A stretch of DNA of 64,000 nt from Gammaproteobacteria bacterium. Its GTDB lineage: Bacteria; Pseudomonadota; Gammaproteobacteria; Arenicellales; JAANXG01. Every line of letters begins with the position of its first letter. Positions within the stretch are counted from its first letter, which is position 1. The translations under genes were made by a program, and so were the position numbers. Under the pieces are notes generated by a model. The model ran no database searches. It was given only the letters and a program-made list of their open reading frames with translations, and was not told the DNA's origin. Positions 16,018 through 24,414 of this stretch are shown piece by piece. The stretch covers positions 1 through 64,000 of the forward strand of contig JAHEKE010000015.1 of the NCBI GenBank assembly GCA_024638505.1, read 5' to 3'.

Positions 16018-17007
16018 TTACTCCAAGGCTCCTCCGCAACTTGAACCTGCGCCCGCCGTACAGCCGAAACAGTGTGCCCCTACCGCGATCCGCCCATCTG
16101 TAACCTCATTCAAATCTAAGTCCCAAAGGTATCGTTTATGGCTGCCGGCATACGGCAGTTCGAGCATCTGATTGAAATCGCAGTCGAAGATTCTTCCCTG
16201 CCAGTCAACGCTGATTAGGTGTCTGCACATCAGCGCTTCCACCGTAGCGGTATTGAAATTATCAACCAGCAGCTTTTGGTAACTGTCTCGTTGTCCGCTT
16301 TTTTCCAGGAAATGGGCGAATCGGCTTATTGGCAGATTAGTAATTGTTAGCAGGCGGTTGAATTCAATACCAAAATCGTCGGCAAGGCGCTGCTTGTAAT
16401 GGCCTTCTAGCTCAGTCTGAGAAGGGGGGAGGAAAGCTCCGCCCGGGTTGTACACTAGATCTAAAATCAATTCACTCCGTCGCGCGTAGCCCACCTCATT
16501 CAGTCTTTGCAGAGCTTTTATGCTCTTCGTAAATACGCCATTTCCGCGCTGATTATCAACATTATCCCTGGTATAGCACGGGAGTGAGCAGGCTAACCTG
16601 ACTCCACGCTCAGCATACCATTCCGGCAGTTCGGTATAACCCGGCTGCAGCAAAACCGTCAGATTGCAACGCACCGTAACGCTGGCGCCGAGACGGAGCA
16701 CCTGATCTATTAGCATGCGAAAGCACGGGTTCATCTCCGGGGCTCCACCGGTGACGTCGACGCTACGGACGCCATATTTTTCTATCCAGTCGATTATCCT
16801 TTGCGCCGTGTGCCAGGACATGATTTCCGTCCTTTTCGGTCCAGCATCAACGTGACAGTGGTTGCAGGCCTGATTACAAAGCTTGCCTAGATTGATCTGC
16901 AGTTCTTTGAGGGCAGCGCGCCGGAGGGGCTGCTGTCCATTCTTTTTAAGGACCTGATTGAACGTTGGTCCAATTAACTCTGTATCGAGGGCCTGCACAG
17001 ATGTCAT
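16018..17007 (-). CDS. ArsS-like radical SAM/Cys-rich protein (rSAM/SeCys type)
   Basis: A 329-residue radical SAM enzyme. CNQACNHC (Cys44, Cys48, Cys51) is the CxxxCxxC motif binding the 4Fe-4S cluster that cleaves S-adenosylmethionine; VDVTGGAPEMNP is the following GGxP-type motif. The C-terminal half matches the ArsS family (DUF3641), with CDFNQML and the terminal CFGCTAGAGSSCGGALE, in which some relatives have selenocysteine at the GSS(C/U) position; here the codon is TGC. ArsS relatives act in arsenosugar synthesis, but no arsM is present; instead the gene is last in the bufferin operon, 72 nt after the DoxX gene. It could act on the peptide, on arsenic, or on another substrate. Confidence 0.85.
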   Translation of the reverse strand: MTSVQALDTELIGPTFNQVLKKNGQQPLRRAALKELQINLGKLCNQACNHCHVDAGPKRTEIMSWHTAQRIIDWIEKYGVRSVDVTGGAPEMNPCFRMLIDQVLRLGASVTVRCNLTVLLQPGYTELPEWYAERGVRLACSLPCYTRDNVDNQRGNGVFTKSIKALQRLNEVGYARRSELILDLVYNPGGAFLPPSQTELEGHYKQRLADDFGIEFNRLLTITNLPISRFAHFLEKSGQRDSYQKLLVDNFNTATVEALMCRHLISVDWQGRIFDCDFNQMLELPYAGSHKRYLWDLDLNEVTDGRIAVGAHCFGCTAGAGSSCGGALE

Positions 17008-17079
17008 AAAAGCTGTCCTGAGTTTTGCAAGGTGAGCGTAAAGTAGCGCGAGGCGTGGCCCGTGCGTTTCGTTACCGCG

Positions 17080-17541
17080 CTATTGTAACGCATCTGTCAT
17101 GTACTTTTTGCGAATGAAATAATCAATCGAAATTTTTCCTGGACCGTAACATACCGGCAACAACAGCATGAGCCCCCACAATTGATGCTGTGCTACTCCT
17201 ACTTCATTCAAACTGGGGTAGGAGATCACAGCGATTATGTTAAAAACAAAGAGCGAAATTGCGGCGAAACGTCCGCCGATACCAATAGCGAGTAAAACTG
17301 GAAAGAAAAGTTCGGCTCCGGTGCCTAAGTACGCAGCAACTTTAGGGCTGAGAAGCGGCACTTGATATTCATACTCAAACAGAAAAAGGGTGGAGTCCCA
17401 GCTCTGGAACTTATTCACTCCGGATTGCCAGAATACGTTCGCAAGATAGAGGCGAATTCCCAAGTGGACTGCTGGCCCAATGAACTCCAATCCACTGATA
17501 ATAGGTCTGGCAAAACTTGCTATCGTATTTGTAATCGCCAT
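17080..17541 (-). CDS. DoxX family membrane protein of the bufferin operon
   Basis: A 153-residue membrane protein with about four hydrophobic segments and the DoxX pattern: an N-terminal helix with LANVFWQSGVNKFQSWDSTLFLFEYEY (parts: FWQSGVNKFQSW), about residues 33-50, a GTGAELFFPVLLAIGIGGRFAA helix (parts: AELFFPVLLAIG) and LWGLMLLLPVCYGPGKIS. DoxX proteins regularly accompany DUF2282/DUF692/DUF2063 genes (gigD in the Caulobacter gold-induced operon), possibly recycling quinones or supporting oxidation in the envelope; the role is not established. It lies 42 nt downstream of bufC. Confidence 0.85.
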   Translation of the reverse strand: MAITNTIASFARPIISGLEFIGPAVHLGIRLYLANVFWQSGVNKFQSWDSTLFLFEYEYQVPLLSPKVAAYLGTGAELFFPVLLAIGIGGRFAAISLFVFNIIAVISYPSLNEVGVAQHQLWGLMLLLPVCYGPGKISIDYFIRKKYMTDALQ

Positions 17542-17583
17542 AGTAGAACCTCAAAACAAACGAAAATCCCAATCGTGACGGCG

Positions 17584-18366
17584 TTAGCCTAAGTCGAAAT
17601 CGACCAGCGTCATATTTGTTACGTACTGCTGCAGAAATTCATTAAGTTCGAATTTTCCATCTACAGCCAGTGCGGCGTTCAAGCAATCATTCAGCCGGCG
17701 TCGCTGGCTGATTTCTGACAGCATTTGGTAGTCAGCGGCGCCGAGCGGATGCAGTGCTATTTCTTTCCGGGAGTCGCGCAGTATCAACACCTTGATGCCG
17801 CCCGATCTTAAATCAACATTTTGCTCACCTGCGTATGTGTCCTGATTAACGCGCCAGATTTCCAGGATCGGATAGGCGGACTGCATTAGGCGGCAGGATG
17901 GACTGAGTTCAAAGCGCAGGGAATCATATTGCTCGGGATCAACCATTGATAATGCATGAAAATTCAAAGGTGCTGAATCTTGCTCGTGGTATACCTCGTG
18001 GTAGTGCCACTCCAGCAGCGCTACGTCTGGCAGATACTCAAGTTCCTGCGCGGCCTCAAAGGACTTGAGGAAAGAAGGAAAGCGGTGTCCGTAGTTATGC
18101 AGATTACCCTCAGTCGAAGGGAAATTTATTATGTAGTCATTTGCCGCATACAGGAAGAACCCGTGTCCGACCAATCTTTCAACAACCGGATAAACTGCAC
18201 GCAGCGCATCAGTAAAAGAAGTAATAATATTGTTGCGATATATTTGCATGCGCTGGCCGGTATTAAAATCACCGGCGTATATACTTGTTTGCACGGAAGA
18301 TGCGTTCTCATCGAACAGATTTTCGCTGAACGTTGTTTGTAGTTCACGCAACCCGGGCACTTTCAA
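17584..18366 (-). CDS. bufC: Bufferin maturation partner BufC (DUF2063)
   Basis: A 260-residue DUF2063 protein, often called a putative DNA-binding domain protein; in bufferin clusters it is the partner of the multinuclear iron enzyme. The N-terminal helical domain is recognisable: LRELQTTFSENLF, then Q.YRNNIITSFTDALRAVYPVVERLVG (parts: MQIYRNNIITSFTDALRAVY), about residues 38-65. A second domain follows. It overlaps the DUF692 gene by 23 nt, implying coupled translation. By family precedent it guides the precursor to BufB; DNA binding is unlikely despite the older name. Confidence 0.88.
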   Translation of the reverse strand: MKVPGLRELQTTFSENLFDENASSVQTSIYAGDFNTGQRMQIYRNNIITSFTDALRAVYPVVERLVGHGFFLYAANDYIINFPSTEGNLHNYGHRFPSFLKSFEAAQELEYLPDVALLEWHYHEVYHEQDSAPLNFHALSMVDPEQYDSLRFELSPSCRLMQSAYPILEIWRVNQDTYAGEQNVDLRSGGIKVLILRDSRKEIALHPLGAADYQMLSEISQRRRLNDCLNAALAVDGKFELNEFLQQYVTNMTLVDFDLG

Positions 18367-19234
18367 TCTCCAGCATAATGTTCTGAGCTATATCGGCTTC
18401 TTCAATCAATACCTGCAGTTCGGGCAGATTCGTATCCCATTCTATGAGTGTGGGCTTGGGTCCGTACATCTGGATGGCCTGTTGGTACAGGGCCCAGACG
18501 CTTTTGTCTACACGATTATCGTGCGTATCGATGATAATTGCTCCCTGCTGGTACTCCTTTGCCGTGTGCCCGGCTAGATGAATTTCCTTTACTCGATTAC
18601 CGCTGATGCCGCGCAGAAAATCCTCACCGTTAAAATCATGATTATGCGCATTGACGTAAATATTGTTAACGTCCAGCAAGATATCGCAATTAGCTTGGTC
18701 GGCAACTGCACTAACAAATTCCCATTCCTTTAGGTAAGAATGTTTGAACTCCAAATAGCAGGAAACGTTCTCGACCATAATAGGGCGCTGCAGGTAATCT
18801 TGCAGCATAGAGATTCTCTCTGCCAGATGCTGCACGGCTTCTTCAGTATACGGCAGTGGCAGCAAGTCGTTGAGAAAGCGACCCTTGACGGATCCCCACG
18901 ACAGGTGTTCAGAGACGAAATCGGGCTGGTAAAATTCTACCAGCCGTCCCAGTCTTTCAACATGTTTCACGTTTAAAGGATCCGTCGATCCGAGAGAAAG
19001 GCCGACTCCGTGAAAGCTCAAGGGATAGTCGCAGCGCACCTGCTCAAGATAGGTATGCTGAAGTCCGCCCCGTCCGAAGTAGTTCTCGCTATGAACTTCT
19101 ATAAAGCCGACGTCCGGCTTGCATTGCAGGAGATCTTGGTAGTGCGGGCTGCGCAAACCGATCCCGGCACGCGCCGAGACCGGTTGCGCAGGGAGATTAT
19201 TCTCCCCGTTACGCACTTTCCGTGCTGCCGCCAA
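18344..19234 (-). CDS. bufB: Multinuclear non-heme iron enzyme BufB (DUF692)
   Basis: A DUF692/MNIO enzyme of 296 residues with a TIM-barrel fold that modifies cysteines of a ribosomal peptide. Metal-ligand motifs are visible: GIGLRSPHY (about residues 25-33), FIEVHSENYF (about 44-53), LSFHGVGLSLGS (about 71-82), FVSEHLSW, MVENVSCYL, DILLDVNNIYVNAHNHDF and IHLAGH, IDTHD, LIEWDTNLPE. MbnB and relatives convert cysteine to oxazolone/thioamide or thiooxazole forms; bufferin enzymes make copper-binding thiooxazoles. The start overlaps the precursor gene by 26 nt. The substrate is inferred to be the adjacent DUF2282 peptide. Confidence 0.93.
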   Translation of the reverse strand: MAAARKVRNGENNLPAQPVSARAGIGLRSPHYQDLLQCKPDVGFIEVHSENYFGRGGLQHTYLEQVRCDYPLSFHGVGLSLGSTDPLNVKHVERLGRLVEFYQPDFVSEHLSWGSVKGRFLNDLLPLPYTEEAVQHLAERISMLQDYLQRPIMVENVSCYLEFKHSYLKEWEFVSAVADQANCDILLDVNNIYVNAHNHDFNGEDFLRGISGNRVKEIHLAGHTAKEYQQGAIIIDTHDNRVDKSVWALYQQAIQMYGPKPTLIEWDTNLPELQVLIEEADIAQNIMLEIESARVA

Positions 19235-19463
19235 CCAACTTCTCGCAAGTGCCTGCGGGAACTAACACCCACGCATCTTTTTGTCCGTCAGACTTTGACG
19301 TACCCGCACAAGAGGAATTAGCGGTTTGGCAATCATTCTTGCCGGCTTTAGCAACGCCATAACATTTTTCCATCTCGGCCGCGTTCGCCTGCAGCGCGAC
19401 GCTGCTGACGCCCAGGACCAAAAGACCGGAAAGTGCGCTGTTGATCAAAGTTTTGTTTTTCAT
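19209..19463 (-). CDS. bufA: Bufferin precursor peptide BufA (DUF2282)
   Basis: An 84-residue DUF2282 precursor. It has an N-terminal signal peptide (basic MKNK, hydrophobic core, predicted cleavage near ALQANA-AE at residue 28/29) and a core with four conserved cysteines at 34, 45, 52 and 73 in the contexts EKCYGVAKAGKNDC, SSCAGTS and PAGTCEKLVGG. Such peptides are exported and, after modification by DUF692 enzymes, bind copper. ATG 19463 has AGGAG six bases upstream. It is the first gene of the five-gene operon. Expression is probably stress- or metal-induced by analogy, but no operator was recognised. Confidence 0.93.
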   Translation of the reverse strand: MKNKTLINSALSGLLVLGVSSVALQANAAEMEKCYGVAKAGKNDCQTANSSCAGTSKSDGQKDAWVLVPAGTCEKLVGGSTESA

Positions 19464-19693
19464 CTTTAACTCCTAATTGTTGGTTGTGCAAAAGGCTGTA
19501 TAAATCGTTACCTAACCTCAGCGCCGGCACTTAACCATGCCTGCCACCGCGGAGGCCGTAGTGTCCCCATATAACCTAACTGAGGTTTTACAGTCACACG
19601 GCTATGTAGACCAGAGCAGATCAGATTTGATTACAAAATAGTCGATGCTTAGCGAGCAGAAGAATTGAAACAATTCAGCACGCGCGCGACAGG
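19464..19693 (-). promoter_or_regulatory. Upstream region of the bufferin operon
   Basis: This 230-nt gap must hold the bufA promoter. It contains an inverted repeat AACCTCAG (19514-19521) / CTGAGGTT (19580-19587), both arms associated with a CCTAAC word, so the words also occur as near-direct repeats (CCTAACC and CCTAAC). A GAATTG-AAA-CAATTC hairpin (19662-19676) just past the FIST gene could be its 3' structure. No standard -35/-10 pair or known ECF pattern was convincing. Confidence 0.4.
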
Positions 19694-20821
19694 CTAAGAT
19701 TGCCCGTAGCGGAAGCCGGTCAGGACGGTGCTGTACTGGTGCAGATGGCAGTATTCACTTATTGGCGCGAGCTCGCCGTTACCGTAGAACCCAATAATAG
19801 GCATGTCGGGAAACTCGTTTCGCACGGTCACGACGTCTTTATCCGTACCGCCGAAAAACAGCGGGCCTCGACTCAAGCAGGGGAACATAAGCGCGAAATC
19901 AGGGTCTCCTCCAAGCTGACGTCGACAGCGACGGGCCGCGTCCAGCATCGTGCGTTCTGCCGTCAATCGGTCCCGCATCGCCCAGAATAGGCGTTCCCCT
20001 GGCTGTAGTTCATGGGACAGCGTAATAGAACGATCGTCTGCGTTAGCCGAGATGATATGATCCAGACGAAAGCGGCCTTCCTCTATGGCAGTTTCAGGCT
20101 CGCCGAAGGTTACGCCGCACATCAGCAGGTGCAGCGGAACGTGTTTCTGTTTGCGCACAGATTCGGGCAGTGCGTTAATCAGCACGTGCAGAGCGGGATA
20201 GCTGGCAACACGATGGACGTCGAAACCTCGGGTCTCGTCTACTTGCATGGGGGCGGTGAGTACTTGAATACCTCGAGCTACCGACACCGCGCCGCTTACT
20301 CCCTCCACGGTGGCCTCGACAAATCCATTTTTTGCCAGAGCGCCCGCTGTCCAGACGGCGAACGGGCCATGACCAAATTCGTCGCTGGTGATGGCGCCGA
20401 AGCGCTTAACCGGTTCATCCAGCCAGCGTGCCGACACCGCCGGGGGCGTGCAAAGCGTCAGCCTTAGCTGATCATGGTCTGCGTGCTGACCCAAACCCAA
20501 TCGCACCTGGTCTGTGAAAACCATGGCAGCAGCGCCCGAGCTGTCTATAACCCACTCTTCTTCAGTCAGAATGCCGATGCCGGTCGCACCGGTAATCTGT
20601 GTGCAGCTGGCAACCCTGGCCGCTGCCCGCAGCGCCGGATTTGGATTATGCGCATAGTCCGAGGTGAGGAACAACAGTACACCGTTGGCATGCTGGGCTT
20701 TAATTTTCTTAAGAGCGCTCTTCACCGCACGCTCAACGTGTCCGATTTTGTCGGGTCGGCCGTAGCTCAGTCCTGTAGCGACTTGCTGCCCGAAATGCCC
20801 GCGAGAACCTTTGTCGCCCAT
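19694..20821 (-). CDS. FIST domain protein
   Basis: A 375-residue protein with the FIST N-terminal domain (GLSYG, ANGVLLFLTSDYA, SCTQITGATGIGILTEEEWV near residues 60-95) and the FIST C-terminal domain (ERLFWAMRDRL, DFALMFPCLSRGPLFFGGTDKDV, MPIIGFYGNGELAP near residues 295-360, with conserved Phe-Tyr-Gly-Asn-Gly-Glu). FIST is a sensory ligand-binding module, often attached to kinases or cyclases; here it is stand-alone with no output domain or membrane segment. It lies 230 nt upstream of bufA on the same strand. The ligand and any regulatory partner are unknown; linkage to the bufferin operon may be coincidental. Confidence 0.85.
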   Translation of the reverse strand: MGDKGSRGHFGQQVATGLSYGRPDKIGHVERAVKSALKKIKAQHANGVLLFLTSDYAHNPNPALRAAARVASCTQITGATGIGILTEEEWVIDSSGAAAMVFTDQVRLGLGQHADHDQLRLTLCTPPAVSARWLDEPVKRFGAITSDEFGHGPFAVWTAGALAKNGFVEATVEGVSGAVSVARGIQVLTAPMQVDETRGFDVHRVASYPALHVLINALPESVRKQKHVPLHLLMCGVTFGEPETAIEEGRFRLDHIISANADDRSITLSHELQPGERLFWAMRDRLTAERTMLDAARRCRRQLGGDPDFALMFPCLSRGPLFFGGTDKDVVTVRNEFPDMPIIGFYGNGELAPISEYCHLHQYSTVLTGFRYGQS

Positions 20822-20962
20822 AGCCCGACAGATTACCCGGCAATGCAGATAAGGTAAACCGTTAACGTTCGGAAAGTACGATCATTTAAAGACTGGGAGC
20901 TTGATCCCGGCCGGGTTAAGTGCTTCTTTTTGATTAAACCCTTAAAACTATGTCCGTCAGGC

Positions 20963-21448
20963 TTAACATCGTCTGCCGCTACGAAAGGCGTCTTGCCAGC
21001 TGCATTCAAAATCCCCGTCCTGACCCGGGTCCCAGCCCTGCTCGCCGGCAGAGGTACGTCTAAAGCTACCATCATCCTGCTGACTGCCGCCGGCGTCTGG
21101 TGTTGCTGTCGCAACGTAAGCTGCTTCCACCTGGGTAATGGTCAGGTTGTAGAACCCATCCGGGCTGACGTCCGGTATGTTTAAACTGTTGAATGAAGAC
21201 GTATATCTGTGGTGGTCAAAATAAAACTGTTCCTGTTCGTTGGCCACACGCTCGAGCGCGATGACTGCGTCGCTTCGACGGCTTCGCTTAACATAATCTT
21301 GATAGCTCGGTATCGCCACTGCAGCCAGGATGGCTGCGATCACCAGGACGTACATGATTTCGATCAGCGATAGGCCCCGCTGCCGGGTGGAAGTCACACT
21401 GAAACTTCTAGGGCAGGTGCGTGCAGTCTCTATGTTGCAGCGATTCAT
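20963..21448 (-). CDS. pilE: Type IV pilin-like PilE protein (set 2)
   Basis: A 161-residue prepilin with a class III signal: basic leader, cleavage after Gly25 in TRQRG-LSLIEI, Glu30 at +5, and a hydrophobic helix to about residue 45. The continuation AIPSYQDYVKRSRRSDAVIALERVANEQEQFY is typical of PilE (shown in parts: IPSYQDYVKRSRRSDA). The C-terminus (GEQGWDPGQDGDFECSWQDA) is rich in Gly/Asp and departs from the usual disulfide-closed DCW end, so a late frameshift is possible. The start overlaps the PilY1-like stop by four bases (ATGA). It ends the second minor-pilin set. Confidence 0.9.
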   Translation of the reverse strand: MNRCNIETARTCPRSFSVTSTRQRGLSLIEIMYVLVIAAILAAVAIPSYQDYVKRSRRSDAVIALERVANEQEQFYFDHHRYTSSFNSLNIPDVSPDGFYNLTITQVEAAYVATATPDAGGSQQDDGSFRRTSAGEQGWDPGQDGDFECSWQDAFRSGRRC

Positions 21449-24414
21449 TGCCTCACCTCACGCCAGGAAACCCTGCCGTCGGCTGGAGTGGACTGAGGCA
21501 CAGGGTTACCTGTGGTGAGCAAGGTACCGCGGGAAAGCTCGGTTACCGCGCCGCCCGGTTGAGTTACGCCGGAATCACCCGCAGTACGGTTTTGTGTACG
21601 TTCAGACTCAGAATAGGCGCGAGTGCGGAATTCCGCGTTGGTTCTATCGCAGGGAGATTGGTCGGAAGATCGCTCAGGTCGCTCGATTCCAGCCTCATCC
21701 TGGCTGACGTGTTGATACACCACAGCTTCCCAAAACAGGCTGTTATCGGCCACACGTCTTGCCTGTATTGTGCTGGCGCCGTTCCTATAGTGGCCACTGA
21801 GCCCGGACTGCATATCGCTCAGGGCTGGCTCAGTCTGACTGGCCTGGATACAGCCCGGCAGGGTTGCCCGGAGGCCGTGCACGCTCGGAATCCTGACCCG
21901 CAGCTCGGTCACCGCATCCGCCCGGCAGGTACGATCTGACTGCGGCAGCGTGTTAAAGCTGGGTGCATCGAGAACGTATTGCCGACCGTCCGTTGCGCAT
22001 TGAAAGTAGATGATCAGCGCCGGGGCAATGGCGCCGTCCGGCCCATTTACCCGTCGCCGGTCGGCGAGCGCTGGAGTATCGGCCGAAAACGGATTGATCA
22101 CCTCGATGTAGATGTCGCCGTTTATTCCGTTTGCCGAGGCGCGCAGCGCGTTGTTGCGGCTCAGTATCCCACTGGCGCTTTCGACATGCGGCGGGCTGCT
22201 GACGCGACCACCTTGGGTTAGCAGGTTCACGCCATCAATGTTGTATCGGTCATCGTAACGCTCGGTATGCTCATACACTTTCCCCTCCGTGACAAAAGTA
22301 TCGAGGTCGAAGCTGCCGCCGGGTAAGCCGGCCCCGATTTCGGTCAACACTCCCGCTGTGGTCTCGGTTTCGCGCGTGACCATCACTACCTCTCTACCGT
22401 CGGACTTACTGATGAGCACGGGGTCTGAGACCACACCTCCGCCAAGAGCGCGACCAATCGCCACCAGGCTTTGGCCGCCGTCCATACTTCCCTTGATTTG
22501 ATCATGCTCGTCGAGCATTCCGTCTGCATTAAGATCAAGAACGGTCGCGTCAGCTGGCCCGCCGGTATTAGAATCCACAATGTTTAGCCAATTGCGGTTC
22601 AAGCCATTAGCTTTTGGGTTTACGCTGGTAAAAATAATGCGTTGATTGGACAACGCAGCATCGTTGAGGATCCGCTCCCCGGGGGGCAGAGCAAGTTTCC
22701 AGCCCACTTTTGATTCTGCCTGAATGCTGGCGGCGACTGTTCGCACGGCTTGGTCACGATTATGCGCATCGTCCGATCGATACAGCTGGTTCTCGACTGA
22801 GTGGACCAGCAGCGCAGGGTTAGAGCCCAGAGGGCCGTCTTTATCCTCAACGCCAAACATACCATTGACGTCGTCGGCAGACTGGGTATTCATACCGGTT
22901 GCGAAATACACCAGTAAGCCGCCATCCGGGTTTAATGACACCAGGGGAGGGGTGGTAATGGGCAGAGGTTTTGCGGTGTTTGGATCAGAAACGGAGATTA
23001 AGGGATCGCCGTCAAAAGAAACGTAGGCATTTCCACTTGCGCCCGCATCTGAGAAGTCAAAGCGCCACAGATTACCCTCCAGATCACCAGCGTATACCAG
23101 ATCGACGTCACCATCGAAATCTCGATCCCAAGCGGTGGGCGAAGACAGTCCGTTGGCAGTGCTGGTCGACGGCACTTCCAGCTGTTGAATCAATTCGCCG
23201 GTCGCGATATCGAGTACAAAGAGGTGGGCTTTCCCGGCACCCCGCCCGTTGCCAACTATTGTTACCCAGGTTCCGTCATTCAAACGTGCAACGATGGGGC
23301 GAGCAGTGGTTAGTCCCAGGTCATCGTGTGTGAACTCCCAGAGAAAGAGCGTTTCCGCCGCGGCTTCTTCAGTCTGCGCATCTGTGACCGGATCAGTTAC
23401 GTTCAGAGCGAAGATTGCCTTGCCGCCAAGACCCAGGCCGCTTACCAGTATGGAAAGCCAGCATGAATTTTCCCCAGCGTGATGCCTGCAGCGCTCCGTC
23501 CCGTAAGCGCCGAACGCATCGGCAATGGTCGGCGTGCCATCAACTAAGGGTGCTCCGGCGTAATGCTTCGACGACAAAGCATCCAATTCGTCGAGTAGTT
23601 CGTGCGGGATGTAGGCAAATACTTCTGCACCATCTTCGGCATTGAATGCGTGCAGCATGGCCCCGCCCAGATAAACCATTGCCGCGCGTGCGGCGAAGGT
23701 GGCGCTGAACTCGCCATAACCCGGGTTGGTGGGAAAATCGTATAGCTGATAAGGCGGCCCTGCATACTGCGGGGACGAGTGAACAACGTGGCCCAGGACA
23801 TGGTCGCGCGGGCGCAAGCCGCCGGCGCCCTCAAATTCATCGTTACCGCGCACCCAGCTGACAATAGGGTCCTCAAATTGCTCATCCAGTTTTTCTGCTT
23901 CGGTAGCGCGGGGGTCCACCAGAGACTTAAGATCCTCGTTGGTGCCATCGGCATAGGTCAGGCCGTTGCGAACATGGTCCCAACTGAAGCGCCGCCCCAC
24001 CAGGCCTATGCCGTCGCTGCCTGACGTGATGATAATCCGGCTGTTGGCGCTGCCGCCAGCAGATCGCCGCGACCGCTCATCGATGTCACGCTGACCGCGC
24101 CAGTCCCCGTTGAACACCGTTATAGCGCCCTCACTATTTAACCGGTCCCGCTGTACAGACCCATCCGCCGCTAAGCTTCTGGCGAGAAGATCGGCAGAAA
24201 AGGTTTTCGTGTTCAACCGTACTTCAAACATTCGTCCGCCCCGTATAGACAAGTTGGAGCGTGACACGGCGGGGGCGCCAACGGTGTGGCGCTCATGGCC
24301 GTAAGCTGCCGGATCCAAGCCGACGGTCATTGACCAAAGCAGGGGGGCGCAGGTTGTCGTCCATTTGAACCACTCGTTGATATCCATATCTGATTCCGTA
24401 TTGGTTAGGGTCAA
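21445..24414 (-). CDS. PilY1-like protein, C-terminal propeller only, no signal peptide
   Basis: A 989-residue protein matching the C-terminal beta-propeller of PilY1, the pilus-tip adhesin and calcium-regulated control factor. Recognisable blocks: LRPRDHVLGHVVHSSPQY (about residues 200-217), VYLGGAMLHAFNAEDGAEVFAYIPHELL (parts: GGAMLHAFNAEDGAEVFAY), and a calcium site DRDFDGDVD (about 430-438); a second EF-hand-like loop DLNADGMLDEHD lies further on. The N-terminal third (von Willebrand/Cys region) is missing and the first 20 residues contain no signal peptide. It overlaps pilX by four bases. Either export needs another route, or it is a non-secreted paralogue. Confidence 0.85.
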   Translation of the reverse strand: MTLTNTESDMDINEWFKWTTTCAPLLWSMTVGLDPAAYGHERHTVGAPAVSRSNLSIRGGRMFEVRLNTKTFSADLLARSLAADGSVQRDRLNSEGAITVFNGDWRGQRDIDERSRRSAGGSANSRIIITSGSDGIGLVGRRFSWDHVRNGLTYADGTNEDLKSLVDPRATEAEKLDEQFEDPIVSWVRGNDEFEGAGGLRPRDHVLGHVVHSSPQYAGPPYQLYDFPTNPGYGEFSATFAARAAMVYLGGAMLHAFNAEDGAEVFAYIPHELLDELDALSSKHYAGAPLVDGTPTIADAFGAYGTERCRHHAGENSCWLSILVSGLGLGGKAIFALNVTDPVTDAQTEEAAAETLFLWEFTHDDLGLTTARPIVARLNDGTWVTIVGNGRGAGKAHLFVLDIATGELIQQLEVPSTSTANGLSSPTAWDRDFDGDVDLVYAGDLEGNLWRFDFSDAGASGNAYVSFDGDPLISVSDPNTAKPLPITTPPLVSLNPDGGLLVYFATGMNTQSADDVNGMFGVEDKDGPLGSNPALLVHSVENQLYRSDDAHNRDQAVRTVAASIQAESKVGWKLALPPGERILNDAALSNQRIIFTSVNPKANGLNRNWLNIVDSNTGGPADATVLDLNADGMLDEHDQIKGSMDGGQSLVAIGRALGGGVVSDPVLISKSDGREVVMVTRETETTAGVLTEIGAGLPGGSFDLDTFVTEGKVYEHTERYDDRYNIDGVNLLTQGGRVSSPPHVESASGILSRNNALRASANGINGDIYIEVINPFSADTPALADRRRVNGPDGAIAPALIIYFQCATDGRQYVLDAPSFNTLPQSDRTCRADAVTELRVRIPSVHGLRATLPGCIQASQTEPALSDMQSGLSGHYRNGASTIQARRVADNSLFWEAVVYQHVSQDEAGIERPERSSDQSPCDRTNAEFRTRAYSESERTQNRTAGDSGVTQPGGAVTELSRGTLLTTGNPVPQSTPADGRVSWREVRQ

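Noticed and set aside
16018-17007. Possible selenoprotein readthrough at the radical SAM C-terminus
   Set aside because: The codon at the expected position is TGC and the stop is TAA; no in-frame TGA is present.
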